Assembly (NCBI RefSeq): GCF_000527095.1
Contig: NZ_AZUN01000001.1
Span: 2,170,001-2,234,000 of the forward strand
Source of the DNA: Methylomicrobium lacus LW14
GTDB taxonomy: Bacteria; Pseudomonadota; Gammaproteobacteria; Methylococcales; Methylomonadaceae
DNA: 64,000 nucleotides
Direction: 5' to 3'
Shown here: positions 25,649 to 34,211 of the stretch, in pieces
How the letters are laid out: each line of letters opens with the position of its first letter
Numbering within the stretch: position 1 is the stretch's first letter
Made by a program: the position numbers and the translations under genes
The notes under the pieces: generated by a model
Told to the model about the DNA's origin: nothing
Database searches by the model: none
The model's input: the letters and a program-made list of their open reading frames with translations, nothing else

Positions 25649-26218
25649 TTATTGAATTGACTCTGGATAATTGACATTTATGACATCAGATAATATTTGT
25701 CCCAAATGAGTCTCCTCGTCTTGTAATGAGATAAACCGTCTACTGATGTGTTTTGCAGGAACACCACCAACAATAACACAAAGGTTTGACATCTTTTGTA
25801 ACTACAGCACCTACACCAATAATTACACTATCACTGATAGAAACACCTAACATAATAATGTCACCACCACCTATCCAGACACCTAAGCCAATATTCGTCA
25901 GCTTACACGGCGACCGCTAGAAATAATCGCCTCACTTTATCATAACAGTAATCGTTTTCCACAATTCGCACGACGGAACCTAACATTGTGCAGACTCTTA
26001 ACGTTACACCACAGGAAATACAGTAACCTGGCGCTGCGTATCTATACCGCCAAGCTGAAAAGTCTCGACTGATGCAGGAGAATCCTCTCGCTAAAAGTAG
26101 GATGGACATGTTTAAGTCCTAAGCGTATACGCCAATAGTGGCGGCGCATTGCGCGAAAAGGTTCATGAAGTGAAGTTTTAATGAGTTTACAAACATCTAC
26201 TATTTTTATTAATTTAAC
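25649..26218 (-). pseudogene. hexapeptide (CatB-related) acyltransferase, several frameshifts
   Basis: Reading successive frames of the minus strand gives, in order: KLIKIVDVCKLIKTSLHEPF, RAMRRHYWRIRLGLKHVHPTF, SRDFSAWRYRYAAPGYCIS, TMLGSVVRIVENDYCYDKV, IIISSGRR, TNIGLGVWIGGGDIIMLGVS, VIIGVGAVVTKDV and IVGGVPAKHISRRFISLQ. This is a complete hexapeptide-repeat acyltransferase of the kind found in exopolysaccharide loci. At least three frameshifts separate the pieces and the start codon appears to be GTT. Total span fits a normal protein of about 190 residues. It lies in line between the GT4 and pyruvyltransferase genes, so an O-acetylation step has been lost. Confidence 0.85.
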
Positions 26219-26282
26219 TGTTGAGCCTATGATTTTGATAACTTTACAAAGAACGATACTTTAGAAAATATCCATATATTTT

Positions 26283-27395
26283 CTAAAGGAAAGAATCTGG
26301 CCTTGGCCCACCAGATATTAAATGATCCAAAATACGTAAAAAATATTGAGAACCCGATTCAGCACTAAGGTGGGCACGAGCCCAATCTTTTCTTTGTAGT
26401 CGCATTGAGCTTGAAAAGGCTTCTCTAGAACGTAATTGAGAAATGGCTGCTGCAATATTGGATGGCGAATTAGGATTGACCATAATACCGGCAAGCGGAT
26501 TATCCAAAACTATTGATGCACCAACACAGCTTGACGCAATTACGGCCGTACCCTCCATCAGTGCTTCACTAACTACTACCCCCCATCCATCGTCCATGCT
26601 CCGAGACGGCAATATTAAAAGATCAAAAGAAGCTATAAGGCCAGAAATTTCATTTTTAGGTATTACTCCCAAGAATTCAGCATTTACTCCCATATCTTTG
26701 CAAAGTCTAGTGAGGGGTTGTGTTTCTTCACCAGAACCAACTATAGTTAGGCGGGCCTCGATCCCAAGTTGATGCGTAGCAACAATTAAATCGTCAACCC
26801 CTTTCATTTTTATCAAGCGGCCCACATAGCCAATAGATAATGACTTCAATTTCTCTGGGATACAAACATTATTAGAAGGATCAACAAAATAAGCAAAAGG
26901 AAATACTTTCGACGGCGGGTAACCGACTGACTTAAACCATGAAGGTCCGTGTCTACCGATACCAAGGACTCCCAGACATTTTTGACGATGCCAGGATTCT
27001 GTCAGCCATGAATGTAGAAATCGCAATTCACCAGACAGCCCTTCTCGAACTCGTGGTTCTTGAACAATTATAAAAGGGTCTCCAGCAGATTTAACGCATT
27101 TCAGCCCCTCAATCAGCACATGCATCCAGCGAAAACCATAGAACACATGAATACTTTCACCTTTACAGCCTTTTACAGTTTGGTTAATAAACTCTGCTGT
27201 CGGCTCTACATAACAGTCAAACGGGAATATAGAATCCTCCTCCCATCCTAGGTTTTTTCTGCTTAATAACAAACCCTCATTAGCAAAACATAAAACAGTC
27301 ACACCTGGGGATGCTTTTGCAACTTCACCAATAAATTCGGTAATATGCGCACAAACATAAGGTATCCAGAAAATTATATTCTTGTATTTGTTCAT
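26283..27395 (-). CDS. glycosyltransferase family 4
   Basis: 370 residues. GT-B fold with an N-terminal acceptor domain (IIFWIPYVCAHITEFIGEVA). The C-terminal donor domain holds SIGYVGRLIKMKGVDDLIVA, LTIVGSGEE and the E-x7-E region SMDDGWGVVVSEALMEGTAVIAS, typical of retaining GT4 enzymes. Low-GC, co-directional with the rest of the locus. The sugar donor cannot be inferred. Confidence 0.85.
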   Translation of the reverse strand: MNKYKNIIFWIPYVCAHITEFIGEVAKASPGVTVLCFANEGLLLSRKNLGWEEDSIFPFDCYVEPTAEFINQTVKGCKGESIHVFYGFRWMHVLIEGLKCVKSAGDPFIIVQEPRVREGLSGELRFLHSWLTESWHRQKCLGVLGIGRHGPSWFKSVGYPPSKVFPFAYFVDPSNNVCIPEKLKSLSIGYVGRLIKMKGVDDLIVATHQLGIEARLTIVGSGEETQPLTRLCKDMGVNAEFLGVIPKNEISGLIASFDLLILPSRSMDDGWGVVVSEALMEGTAVIASSCVGASIVLDNPLAGIMVNPNSPSNIAAAISQLRSREAFSSSMRLQRKDWARAHLSAESGSQYFLRILDHLISGGPRPDSFL

Positions 27396-27519
27396 TTAAA
27401 TTAATTTTTACTGATATGCCATTAGTAGCTATTTCTGAAAGAATGTTAATTACTGCTCGCAGCACAACTTTTAATATGAGCCATCTAAACAATAGGAATA
27501 ATTTAATGATTCCAAATTA

Positions 27520-28791
27520 CTATCGCACTGAATTTTGCTTAGTTTCTAAATATGTTTTCTTTATTATACAGCCGCGAATAGTACGATAAAAAATAGTTTC
27601 ATTTAACTTTCCCCTAGAATAGAACATATATTTAGGTGTGAGCAATACCACTAAAATCATCAGTGATGCAGGATTTCCAATCCCTAGTAGATATCGTGCA
27701 ACAATGGACTCAACAGCCGCAAATACAAAAATTGCCAAATAAAAATCCGATACAAATGTTCGACTTGCCATCCCTGCATGATAAATTTTAGTTACCATCA
27801 GCATGATGATGGCAAAAGTAAGGAATGCGCCAGATTCCCAGAGGGAATTGATATAGCTGCTGTCAGTTGCAATGCCGTATACACTAGTAATCCACGAGCG
27901 AATACCGTGCCCAAATACAACCCCATCGAAAGACTCCAGGGACATTGCAAAAATCACTGTCCAGTTGTCTGACCTGCCTGTTAAACCACTATCGAAGCCG
28001 CGATACGTTGAGTTAAGCTCAAAAAGCTCTGAGAAATAATCGGCAATTTTCTCTGGATTTGTTAATAAGATCATAAAAAAAAACAATACGCCAACTACGA
28101 CAATATTGATCACCTTGCGACCTAAGTTCACACCATGCAATAAATGCACGGCATAGACAGCACCTAAAGCAACAAAGGTGCCGACAAAGGTCCCTCTAGA
28201 ACTGGTTCCCCCTAATATAAATAGACAGGCAACGGAAGTCAGCATCGAGACAAACCAAAACTTGTCTCGCTTATCTTTATGCCAATATAGATAAACTACA
28301 CAGGCAAGAAATGAAAATCCATATATATGGCCTGTTAAATTTGGGTGATTATCGAAGGGAGAAAACCTAAGTCTGCCCCCATCTTCACCTATGGCAAAAT
28401 GTAAGCTTTGCACAAGCTTTTCGTATTCAATAAAAAACGTAAGTGCCGTCATGGTAATTGAGACATAAATAATCAGCCTGATCGTTTTTATTACGCCATT
28501 AACCAGTATTAAGGCACGGGCTGCAAGCGCGCAAAACATAAAGGCTAAAGTTTGCGGAATTAACTCAGGCTGTTGATTAAGCAAGAGAGCAAAGCAAGAG
28601 AAAATCGGTAACAAAAAACAGATAAGAGTGGTTGCGCCATCTAGTTTAAACAAGCGTTTATTTAATCGAGCCCTAACAATATCGATAGCGCCCGCCAAAA
28701 TAAAAAAAAGCATACCAATTACTTGTATGACGCTGCCTTTATCGCCATATGTGCCAAACAAGGGTAGCAAAAATGCTATAAACAGGAACAT
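27520..28791 (-). CDS. O-antigen ligase/polymerase-like membrane protein (Wzy type)
   Basis: 423 residues with about 11-12 transmembrane segments. Periplasmic-loop landmarks of the Wzy_C/O-antigen ligase family are visible: SPFDNHPNLTGHIYGFSFL, GGTSSRGTFVG, GLTGRSDNWTVIFAMS and ATDSSYINSLWESG. Likely polymerises the lipid-linked repeat unit, next to the Wzx flippase. A second protein of this broad family is encoded at 38338-39810, so one may act as polymerase and the other as ligase or for another polymer. Confidence 0.82.
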   Translation of the reverse strand: MFLFIAFLLPLFGTYGDKGSVIQVIGMLFFILAGAIDIVRARLNKRLFKLDGATTLICFLLPIFSCFALLLNQQPELIPQTLAFMFCALAARALILVNGVIKTIRLIIYVSITMTALTFFIEYEKLVQSLHFAIGEDGGRLRFSPFDNHPNLTGHIYGFSFLACVVYLYWHKDKRDKFWFVSMLTSVACLFILGGTSSRGTFVGTFVALGAVYAVHLLHGVNLGRKVINIVVVGVLFFFMILLTNPEKIADYFSELFELNSTYRGFDSGLTGRSDNWTVIFAMSLESFDGVVFGHGIRSWITSVYGIATDSSYINSLWESGAFLTFAIIMLMVTKIYHAGMASRTFVSDFYLAIFVFAAVESIVARYLLGIGNPASLMILVVLLTPKYMFYSRGKLNETIFYRTIRGCIIKKTYLETKQNSVR

Positions 28792-28818
28792 AAAAATTTC
28801 TTCTACGAATCTAATTCA

Positions 28819-30138
28819 TTATGTAATGTATTGACTAGACAAAAAAATCGAATATCGTCGAATCAATAGAACAGCCATAAGACTTTCGGAAATGAGAAGC
28901 AATACAGCAACCCATAGCATTTGATTTGTAAAAATCAATAAAGGCAACATCAAGACAATCATTAGAGTAGTCACCACTATAAATTGCCTGCTCTGGTTCC
29001 GTGTTCGATTAGCAGCCGTCAAGGTTTGGTTAAGCACTTGCCCGCCAATGTAAAAGGACGCTGCAATACATAGTGCAATCAACACGCTCAAATCCAAATT
29101 CAATTTCCCTGCCAACCAAACCCGCTCTAGGACATTCGCATAAAACACAGCCGCTACCCCAACCATCAGCGATACGGCGATTGCAGCAACTAACACTCTG
29201 CGAACGATCTTCGCTAACTGTGCAAGTTGTCTGCTGGCAACCAAATCAGTAAATTCAGGATTAAGTGAAGCCAAAACCACTGTAAGGGGCTGAACAGGAA
29301 GCCGCGAAATGGTACGACATGCGGCGAAGACCGCAGCAGAAGTCGGCCCCAGTATGGCCGATATAAGAAGTACGGGGGCATGCAAGGCTAATTGTTGTGA
29401 TAAAGATATCAGCATAAACCCATGTCCAGCCTGCTTGACTGAAACCAATTCCACATTAGCATTCTTGTTCCGCTTTTTGCTCCGACCTGTTTTTCTTGCA
29501 ACACTACCTCTCAATAGCAACCTTGGAGTATGGATAATAGCCACTGACGCAGCAATGAATCTTAAAGCTAAAGCTGTAACAGCTGCAGTTAAAATCCCTC
29601 GCCCCATCAAGGCACAACCTACGATCCCCATTAATTCGATTGATCGGACCGTATTGCTGACAAATATACCGGCTGCATTTTTTCCAATGAAACGCCAAAC
29701 CGCACAATAAATTCCAATCAGTGGTTGCAAAGCAGCGGATATCGCTAATGACACAAAGACAACTGCTAACTGCATAGCCTGTTCGGGTGCTCTCTCATGC
29801 GCATAGTAGGACCAAACAAATAAAGAAATAGCCACAATGATTACAACAGTAGACAATGCCTTAAGAATGAAGTCACGAAGCACATTGCGAACTAGGATCC
29901 ACGCCTCCTCTGCAGTGCGCGCAGTCTTCAAACATAGCTGATTTGACAAGGCTGTTGCCGCCCCAAAATCTGCCATCAGAAAAAACTGAGCCAGCGCCGA
30001 CAGGGTCACCCAATAGCCATAACCTTCTGCTCCCCACTTTGCAACGGCCACAGACGGAATGAACATCGTGGACAAAATGGTCACCAGCTGACCATAGCCG
30101 TGAGCTGACATAGTTTTCAGAACACGGTAAATTTTCAA
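28819..30138 (-). CDS. Wzx-type polysaccharide flippase
   Basis: 439 residues with 12 or so hydrophobic segments in the MATE/Wzx-like arrangement. It begins with a short amphipathic segment, then GYGQLVTILSTMFIPSVAVA, then WGAEGYGYWVTLSALAQFFLMADFG (the small Gly-Tyr-Gly turn and acidic Asp are typical). It moves undecaprenyl-PP-linked repeat units across the inner membrane. Immediately upstream of the Wzy-type gene in the same direction, the classic wzx-wzy pairing. Confidence 0.85.
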   Translation of the reverse strand: MKIYRVLKTMSAHGYGQLVTILSTMFIPSVAVAKWGAEGYGYWVTLSALAQFFLMADFGAATALSNQLCLKTARTAEEAWILVRNVLRDFILKALSTVVIIVAISLFVWSYYAHERAPEQAMQLAVVFVSLAISAALQPLIGIYCAVWRFIGKNAAGIFVSNTVRSIELMGIVGCALMGRGILTAAVTALALRFIAASVAIIHTPRLLLRGSVARKTGRSKKRNKNANVELVSVKQAGHGFMLISLSQQLALHAPVLLISAILGPTSAAVFAACRTISRLPVQPLTVVLASLNPEFTDLVASRQLAQLAKIVRRVLVAAIAVSLMVGVAAVFYANVLERVWLAGKLNLDLSVLIALCIAASFYIGGQVLNQTLTAANRTRNQSRQFIVVTTLMIVLMLPLLIFTNQMLWVAVLLLISESLMAVLLIRRYSIFLSSQYIT

Positions 30139-30339
30139 AAATCACCCCACCGATTCATAAATTAAAAATCACTTCTGTTTGCTCATAAGTGAGTAGCAAT
30201 AAGTTTGTTTACATATTTTTACTAGCGTAACCTATTGATTATACCTATATTCCATTGCAAAAAATTTCACGCTAAGTACTTAATTAGATAAAAATCTCTT
30301 GTCACGCAACCTACTATATCCAGTAGAAATAACTGCTAG

Positions 30340-31275
30340 CTACTTCGAAGAACAATGAATATACATTTGCCAATCAATCATATCTTGTGCTAATTTTTCG
30401 CACGTTTGAGAAAAATTAGCATGGGACAACACTTTTTTTGCATCATAAACCTTGCTGTGGTTTATTTGATCCATCGCCAACGTTTGTTCGATGGCTTGTA
30501 ATACGTGCAGTTGAGCGGCGTCCTGTAAGTTTGGCCAATAACCCAACCCCAGTATTGCCACGCCGTATTGAATAGGCTGCACCCAAGGCCCCAAATGCAC
30601 AGCCCGTTCCATCCCGCCTGTCAACTCGTTATCGAATTGTTTTAATAAAAATTTACTAATCACCAATCGATTCCAAAGATAGGGCCAGGAAGGGGTTAGC
30701 CCCAAACCCCGGCGGGCATAGTTTAGGGCTTCAAGCGCATTATCATGCCAAGCCAGCTCCTGGATAAGGGGATCTTTACGGAATTCCAGTGAGTCTAATT
30801 TTTGGTAAAAAGCTTCCCCCAGTTCAAAATATCGCGCATAAGCGGGGCGCAGTTCCAAAGTTCGTTCCAGTTGCTGACGGGCTTGACGCCATTGTTTTGC
30901 ATTTTTGTTGGACGAGTCTTTTTTCACCGTATCCAGGTGATGGCTAACTTGTGTCGAGTAAACATCTGCCAAAGACCAGCGGATAGCAATATTGGCTAGG
31001 ATGATCAATCCCAAAATAGCCGGCAGGTATAAGGCGGCCTGTAGTCCCCGCGATAACCCCATGCCCTTATACGCAAGTCCGTCATTCCGGCAGGGATTGC
31101 CGGAATCCAGATTACAGGGATGTTTTAAGCTTACCATCCCTGGCCCTGGATTCGGCAACTGCTCCTGGCGTTGCTCTAACTCCTGCATCCCTGCAGTCGA
31201 CCCGCTTCCCGGCGGGTATGACGACATTTGTGTATAAACATGAGCTTTAAAACCAAAAAGGCGGACAACGGTCAT
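30340..31275 (-). CDS. VpsP-like polysaccharide biosynthesis protein with repeat-derived insert
   Basis: The frame opens at ATG 31275, overlapping the cpsB stop (ATGA) with GGAGG about 10 nt upstream, and runs 311 codons. Codons 12-72 are the MITE-like element at 31060-31242, read through without a stop. The rest resembles VpsP proteins of exosortase-type clusters: a membrane helix (ALYLPAILGLIILANIAIRW), SLADVYSTQV, WRQARQQLERTLELRPAYAR, and a TPR-like tail with LTPSWPYLWNRLV and HLGPWVQPIQYGVA. An ATG at 31062, at the element boundary, could instead start a 240-residue protein. Family role in exopolysaccharide assembly is not defined. Confidence 0.62.
   Translation of the reverse strand: MTVVRLFGFKAHVYTQMSSYPPGSGSTAGMQELEQRQEQLPNPGPGMVSLKHPCNLDSGNPCRNDGLAYKGMGLSRGLQAALYLPAILGLIILANIAIRWSLADVYSTQVSHHLDTVKKDSSNKNAKQWRQARQQLERTLELRPAYARYFELGEAFYQKLDSLEFRKDPLIQELAWHDNALEALNYARRGLGLTPSWPYLWNRLVISKFLLKQFDNELTGGMERAVHLGPWVQPIQYGVAILGLGYWPNLQDAAQLHVLQAIEQTLAMDQINHSKVYDAKKVLSHANFSQTCEKLAQDMIDWQMYIHCSSK
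31060..31242. repeat. 183-bp MITE-like element with CATG...TTATAC inverted ends
   Basis: Ends CATGCCCTTATACGCAAGTCC and, on the other strand, CATGTTTATACACAAATGTC are inverted repeats, continuing into CGTCAT on both sides. The interior has a CCGGCAGGGATTGCCGG hairpin and a CCCGCTTCCCGGCGGG hairpin. It lies inside the VpsP-like frame. Partial relatives: 5455-5572, 7491-7570, 16605-16632, and fragments in 34120-34205 and 39945-40000. Exact ends are uncertain by a few bases. Confidence 0.75.
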
Positions 31276-31985
31276 GACAGCATTGCCTCCGCATTACCGC
31301 TGAACAGAGCCTGTACCTTATCGGCGCCGATGACCGGCAATAGCGCATCCCGCGCGGCTTTCAGGGTCGGCCGGCGCTTATGCATATTATGCGCATCGGT
31401 CGCAATCAGGGTGGCCATGCCCTTCCGAATGAATGCAAGCGCCACTTTTTGCGAGACTTCGCCAAACAATCCGGTCACCGAATCCGCGGTAATTTGCAAC
31501 AGGCAGCCTTGATTAACAAAGGGGGTGATCTTTTCCGGCTGGCGCATCACGCTCTGGTTGCGCTCCGGATGCGCAATGACCGGAAGAATGTCGCGCTCGA
31601 TCAGCCAATTAATCAACCGGTCCGCGCCGACCGGAATCTGGTCGTGAGGGAATTCCAGCAACATCAGCCTCATACCCTGCCAGCGACCGAGAAACGGGAT
31701 TTTGCCCTGACCAATCATGCTAGGCAACTCGGCGCACACCCGCACTTCGGCCGCCATGCCGATCTGCAACGGGATATTCTCCGCAGCCAATTGTTTTTGG
31801 AACGCTTCGAATATGCGCTGGATGTTTTCGACTTCGTTATCGTAGCACCCTGGCTGAATATGCGGGGTGAGCACACAGCGGCGGGTTCCTTGTTCAACCG
31901 CAAAACGCGCCATTTCCAGGGATTGCGCCATGGTTTTTGGGCCGTCGTCGATGCCGGGTAACATGTGGCAGTGCAGGTCGATCAT
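31272..31985 (-). CDS. CpsB/YwqE-type tyrosine-protein phosphatase (PHP domain)
   Basis: 237 residues. Metal-dependent PHP phosphatase: MIDLHCHMLPGIDDG at the N-terminus (His5, His7), LTPHIQPGCYDN, PVIAHPERN and ATDAHNMHKR supply the metal ligands. This family dephosphorylates the tyrosine cluster of bacterial BY-kinases. The partner here is the Wzc-type kinase at 34212-36497, about 2.2 kb upstream, separated by repeats and a toxin-antitoxin pair. Its stop overlaps the start of the VpsP-like frame. Confidence 0.9.
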   Translation of the reverse strand: MIDLHCHMLPGIDDGPKTMAQSLEMARFAVEQGTRRCVLTPHIQPGCYDNEVENIQRIFEAFQKQLAAENIPLQIGMAAEVRVCAELPSMIGQGKIPFLGRWQGMRLMLLEFPHDQIPVGADRLINWLIERDILPVIAHPERNQSVMRQPEKITPFVNQGCLLQITADSVTGLFGEVSQKVALAFIRKGMATLIATDAHNMHKRRPTLKAARDALLPVIGADKVQALFSGNAEAMLS

Positions 31986-32039
31986 AAGTTAGGGATTAAT
32001 TGTCCGGTAGATCAAAATTTTTGGGTCGATTTTATCGAT

Positions 32040-32696
32040 CATTCGTTACAACAGCTCGGCTTTTCTCGTTCCCAAGCTCCAGCTTGGGAATGCCGTCATG
32101 GAAGCTCTAGCTTCCCATTAATACAGGAAGCTAGAGCTTCCAAAGCCTGGGTTCCAAGAGGTTGGGAATAACCCCGTCTCTATCGTTTCAACGGTCTCAT
32201 TCGACTGGAAACGCCGCCAAGCCTTACAGACGGGGCAGTATGCCTGGTCCGGCGAGAGGTACACCCTGCCAAATCTTGCGGACGGGGCAACATGCCTGTC
32301 TCTTGATCACAACTCAGCTATGCGGTGGATGCGCTATGCTTATCCACCCTACGCTACCACTACCATTAAGTTAAGCCGTTCGCTGAGCGAAGTCGAAGCG
32401 ATTTGTTGGCTTCGGCTCCGCTCAGCCAACGATAAGTTATGCGAGGAAAACCTTAACTTAATGGCAGTGACCCTACGCTACTGGATTTAGCAATTTCCTT
32501 AAAAAGTAGGCCGGATAAGCGTAGCGCATCCGGCAGCTATGCGGTGGATGCGCTACGCTTATCCACCCTACGCTACTGATAATCTGTTCCGTAAGGTAAA
32601 ATTGTGATCAAGAGACAGGTTTATAACCCCGTCTCTCTCGTTTCAACCACTTCATTTCATCGTTCCCATTCTCCCGCGCGGGAATGATGAGCAAGT
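32040..32696. repeat. array of mixed palindromic repeats
   Basis: Gene-free stretch made almost wholly of repeats. About 32065-32160: AAGCTCCAGCTTGGGAA and GAAGCTCTAGCTTCC palindromes. About 32165-32300: diverged GGACGGGG repeats. 32318-32350 and 32508-32575: TATCCACCCTACG palindromes. 32358-32469: a CACTGCC MITE. Then another GTCTC/CCCCGTC segment to about 32635. It separates cpsB from hepT. Confidence 0.7.
32358..32469. repeat. 112-bp CACTGCC-type MITE with different interior
   Basis: Ends CACTACCATTAAGTTAAG and CTTAACTTAATGGCAGTG are the same as in the 155-bp elements, but the interior is unrelated (GCTGAGCGAAGTCGAAGCG and its complement-like partner). It is flanked by an exact 12-bp direct repeat, ACCCTACGCTAC, at 32346-32357 and 32470-32481. 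It was therefore inserted into a TATCCACCCTACG repeat. Confidence 0.85.
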
Positions 32697-33116
32697 TCAT
32701 TTCTCGAGTTCGGCGGCGATGACTTTAGCGAATTCCGTGAAATCATCGAGGTGCTGGCTAGCGATCGCATGCACGATAATCCAATCGATGGCCTCATAGT
32801 TATGCACGGCAATATTCCGAAAGCCTACCGCCTTCTTGAGACGAAACGCCAGTTCTTCCGGGATGGCGCCGGCCTCGGCCAAGATATCAAAGGTGTTGCC
32901 CATCGTATCCGGAGGCTGCCTGCCCTCCATGCTGGCTATTAGGTGCGCTCCGATGTCCACGCATAATTGCACTGCTCGCGTTAGATTCAGCGTTATGATG
33001 TCCTGAAGATCAAGATCCAAGCCCAACGCTTCCGCATCCGCTGGGCATTTTTGCGCGACGCGTCTAAGACAACGGCGCAAAGATTCCAGTTTTTGTTCGA
33101 TTACTTCCCGATCCAA
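32697..33116 (-). CDS. hepT: HepT-like RNase toxin (DUF86)
   Basis: 139-residue all-helical HEPN-type protein. The catalytic RX4HXY motif is present as Arg100-NIAV-His105-N-Tyr107. It is encoded just downstream of and overlapping (16 nt) a minimal nucleotidyltransferase, MntA. In characterised pairs MntA blocks HepT by AMPylating the tyrosine of this motif. The pair sits between two repeat arrays within the exopolysaccharide locus, on the same strand as its neighbours. Confidence 0.88.
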   Translation of the reverse strand: MDREVIEQKLESLRRCLRRVAQKCPADAEALGLDLDLQDIITLNLTRAVQLCVDIGAHLIASMEGRQPPDTMGNTFDILAEAGAIPEELAFRLKKAVGFRNIAVHNYEAIDWIIVHAIASQHLDDFTEFAKVIAAELEK

Positions 33117-33523
33117 GCTTTTCTCCTATCGGCCAGAATTCGGTTGCGATAAGGCATAAAATCCGCTTGCTCGAAAAGATGTTTGCTGATCAGATCACCG
33201 TAATAGGTATCGTTACCGATAAGCCTTTTGCCGTACCGAAGAATCTGCCCCAGAAGCGGCTCACCGACGGACTGCAGATCCACCAAATCGATAGGTCGGC
33301 CGGTGGCGGCCGCCAGATCGCCGATCAACTGCATTTTCTCGGCGGCGTCGAGCGGGTGCCCCGCATCCACCGCCACGTCAAGATCACTCTCTGCGCGTGC
33401 AGTGCCTGACGCCAACGAACCGAACAAAATGGCTAGCCTAACCCCCTCCTGTTTGGCAAGGACGGACTGTAAGGCTTGCTTGAGCTCCAAACTCTGCGAT
33501 GCCTGACGCAACTTATTATTCAT
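33101..33523 (-). CDS. mntA: MntA-type nucleotidyltransferase antitoxin
   Basis: 140 residues. Minimal nucleotidyltransferase fold with the GSX10DXD signature: Gly35-Ser36 in LFGSLASG, then Asp47-Leu-Asp49 in ESDLDVAV. A third acidic residue is likely in the PIDLVDL strand. Usual antitoxin of HepT, acting by AMP transfer. First gene of the two-gene operon; no conserved promoter recognised in the repeat-rich upstream region. Confidence 0.88.
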   Translation of the reverse strand: MNNKLRQASQSLELKQALQSVLAKQEGVRLAILFGSLASGTARAESDLDVAVDAGHPLDAAEKMQLIGDLAAATGRPIDLVDLQSVGEPLLGQILRYGKRLIGNDTYYGDLISKHLFEQADFMPYRNRILADRRKAWIGK

Positions 33524-33539
33524 GTTATCTTAATGACGA

Positions 33540-34211
33540 TATGGTGTTTCAGTCGGATTCTACATTTTCCATGCAGGGAAATCATTATTATCCATGCCCT
33601 ATATGACATTAACATCGTATCCGCAGCTTCAATACAAGGGGACTAAAATTAACTTGCCCCCTATTTATCAGGGCGTTCTATCGCTCCTACGCTCCAGTCG
33701 TAGGGTACGCAGTACGTACCCTACCCCTGAACAAATATGAGGCGGCTTTCCCGGTCCGGCGAGAGGTACACCCTGCCAAATCTTGCGGACGGGGCAACAT
33801 GCCCCGTCCGGCGAGGATCGGCTTTTCTCGTTCCCAAACTCCAGCTTGGGAATGCCGTCATGGAAGCTCTAGCTTCCCATTAATACAGGAAGCTAGAGCT
33901 TCCAGAGCCTGGGTTCCCAACCAGGAGGTTGGGAACCAGCGCAAAGCTATTTAGAGAAAGTGTCGAACTACGCCCTCCACTCCATGCCATTATGTTAAGA
34001 AACAGTCCCTTCTCCCTTGAGGGAGAAGGTTAGGATGAGGGGGAGTCAAATAAGGCAAATTTCCTTAATTTTGTTTCTCCTCACCCACCCTCTCGGCAAT
34101 AGCTCCCTCCAATGCTCTCGATCGCTGTTCCGTACGCGATTCTACCTCCCACCTCCTTGTGGTCGGACCTCCTGCATCCATGCAGTCGTCCATCAGGAGA
34201 GGGTGAAAGCA
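33540..34211. repeat. second array of mixed repeats upstream of mntA
   Basis: Contains a GTAGGGTACGCAGTACGTACCCTAC palindrome (about 33700-33725), a GGACGGGGCAACATGCCCCGTCC repeat (33755-33812) and the AAGCTCCAGCTT/AAGCTAGAGCTTCC palindromes (33828-33935). From about 33978 there is one end and arm of the CACTGCC MITE (GCCATTATGTTAAG, then CCCTTCTCCCTTGAGGGAGAAGG). Its right half is replaced by fragments of the CAT-TTATACACAA family (CTCCTGCATCCATGCAGTCG near 34165-34190). No gene seen. Confidence 0.65.

Noticed and set aside
32040..34211. Repeat arrays considered as CRISPR
   Set aside because: Repeats are palindromes of several unrelated families with irregular spacing and no uniform spacers; no cas genes are present.
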